Part shown: one piece after another, positions 63,307 to 64,000 of the stretch
Numbering within the stretch: position 1 is the first letter of the stretch
How the letters are laid out: each line of letters begins with the position of its first letter
Assembly: GCA_964414815.1 (NCBI GenBank)
Contig: CAYPXY010000016.1
Location: forward strand, 1-64,000
Direction of reading: 5' to 3'
DNA length: 64,000 nucleotides
DNA from: Mariniblastus sp964414815
GTDB taxonomy: Bacteria; Planctomycetota; Planctomycetia; Pirellulales; Pirellulaceae
Position numbers and translations under genes: made by a program
Notes under the pieces: generated by a model
Databases searched by the model: none
What the model was told of the DNA's origin: nothing
What the model saw: only the letters and a program-made list of their open reading frames with translations

Positions 63307-64000
63307 ATGTGGACTCATTCTGCATGGTCTCGTGCGGTTGCCCTGCTGGTCGTTGCCAGTTCCGCAACCTTGGCTTATTCGCAATCCACCGGAATTTCCT
63401 CCGCCATTGCCACCGATGAAGGCCGGATTCAGGCTCATCTCGAATCAGGTGAATTCCCAAATGCCATCGAATTGATCGAGCAATTGCCGCCCGATCGCGC
63501 CGATCATTTTCGAGGCATGCTGTTCGATCGCCAGCGGCAATCGGGGGCTTGGACAGGCGCCATCCGAACGGTTTCCAATATTCGCAACGACCGTCTGCGT
63601 TCGGAACATTTGTCGGCCGCGATGAATCAAAGGCTCGATGGTCAAAATTCGACCGGCTCAACCACTCCACTCCATCCGCCATCGGGATTCGGTCCACCGG
63701 CCCGTCATGGAGCTGGGCACGTTCCGTTCGGCGGCATTACCGAGAACGACTACGAACCGTTGATCAACTTGATCACCAATACGATTGCCAGTGGCAAATG
63801 GCAAGACGAGGGAGGTACGTTTGCGGCGCACCCGTTCCCGGCGGGCGTGTTCGTTGATCATGAGGGAACGCTCCGGCGTATTTCTGTCGATCCAGCAAAG
63901 ACTCTCTCATTCAAGGCTCCACCGCAAGGAAGCCGTCCGTCGCTCAGCGGGTTTCATGATGGGGGCAATCGAGACGCTCATTGGCCATCGACGTTGCGAA
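63307..64000 (+). CDS. Secreted protein, truncated by window end
   Basis: Open from ATG 63307 to the window end (231 codons, incomplete). A signal peptide is visible (residues 5-24, SAWSRAVALLVVASSATLAY). A conserved planctomycete-style segment YEPLINLITNTIASGKWQDE is at about 143-162, followed by GVFVDHEGTLRRISVDPAK. Similar blocks occur in planctomycete proteins of the DUF1598 type as I recall, but I cannot confirm the family without the remainder. It diverges from atuA, with 95 bp between start codons. Confidence 0.7.
   Translation, partial: MWTHSAWSRAVALLVVASSATLAYSQSTGISSAIATDEGRIQAHLESGEFPNAIELIEQLPPDRADHFRGMLFDRQRQSGAWTGAIRTVSNIRNDRLRSEHLSAAMNQRLDGQNSTGSTTPLHPPSGFGPPARHGAGHVPFGGITENDYEPLINLITNTIASGKWQDEGGTFAAHPFPAGVFVDHEGTLRRISVDPAKTLSFKAPPQGSRPSLSGFHDGGNRDAHWPSTLR

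Noticed and set aside
63212..63697. N-terminal extension of the AtuA protein by 162 residues
   Set aside because: AtuA homology starts at MTKKRDK (63211), and the extension is antisense to a gene with a clear signal peptide.
1..64000. tRNA, rRNA or CRISPR array
   Set aside because: No cloverleaf with a GTTCGA-type loop stood out in the gaps, no rRNA segment was recognised, and none of the repeats has regularly spaced unique spacers.

Overview
The window looks like a chromosome segment from a planctomycete (Planctomycetota). The basis is the gene families present: a DUF1080/ThuA fusion, a PEP-CTERM protein, an AtuA (DUF1446) protein, a GYF_2 protein, a large proline-rich secreted beta-barrel candidate, and a formylmethanofuran:H4MPT formyltransferase outside methanogens. 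Many genes lack a clear Shine-Dalgarno site, and the gaps are full of palindromic repeats. The assignment rests on family knowledge, not on a marker-gene comparison.

Layout. 1-7.1 kb: primary-type sigma-70 factor, zinc-finger-less J-protein, zinc-ribbon membrane protein, DUF1080-ThuA secreted protein and a CorA-like protein. 7.1-11.7 kb: repeat-rich gap, VWA protein, then an ECF sigma / membrane regulator / coiled-coil protein set. 11.8-21 kb: DUF234-type ATPase-nuclease with two palindromes upstream, M3 peptidase, MFS transporter, FMN reductase, PlsC-like acyltransferase, Ftr and an overlapping glycosyltransferase. 21-36 kb: flagellar region. The minus strand carries fliK-flgD-flgE and then an overlapping four-gene set (two TPR proteins, a FlgN-like protein, a sigma-54 activator). 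The plus strand carries flgM-fliC-fliD-fliS, an HDOD-GGDEF protein and a DUF454 protein. 36-40 kb: PEP-CTERM protein, rsmG and a MmgE/PrpD protein.

40-55.8 kb is the most striking part: a catechol siderophore locus. One arm (minus strand) has a Fes/IroE-like esterase, a frameshifted beta-propeller gene and an HmuTUV-type ABC transporter. The divergent arm (plus strand) has an exporter-like MFS protein, isochorismate synthase, DHB-AMP ligase, isochorismatase, a stand-alone aryl carrier protein, a C-A-PCP-TE synthetase and the DHB dehydrogenase, almost all with start/stop overlaps. The adenylation pocket residues read D-V-W-H-F-S-L-V, the serine code of EntF, so an enterobactin-type DHB-serine product is predicted. 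Two Fur-box-like sites lie between the arms. No outer-membrane receptor or phosphopantetheinyl transferase is in the window.

55.8-64 kb: proline-rich secreted protein, a pseudokinase (catalytic and DFG aspartates missing), a degenerate EAL-HDOD protein, a cluster of short inverted repeats, a GYF_2 protein, AtuA and a secreted protein cut by the window end. At least six unrelated palindromic repeat families occupy the intergenic space; one 250-260 bp family occurs twice and shares its end sequence with a 24-bp tandem array at the window start. I saw no rRNA, tRNA or CRISPR array.
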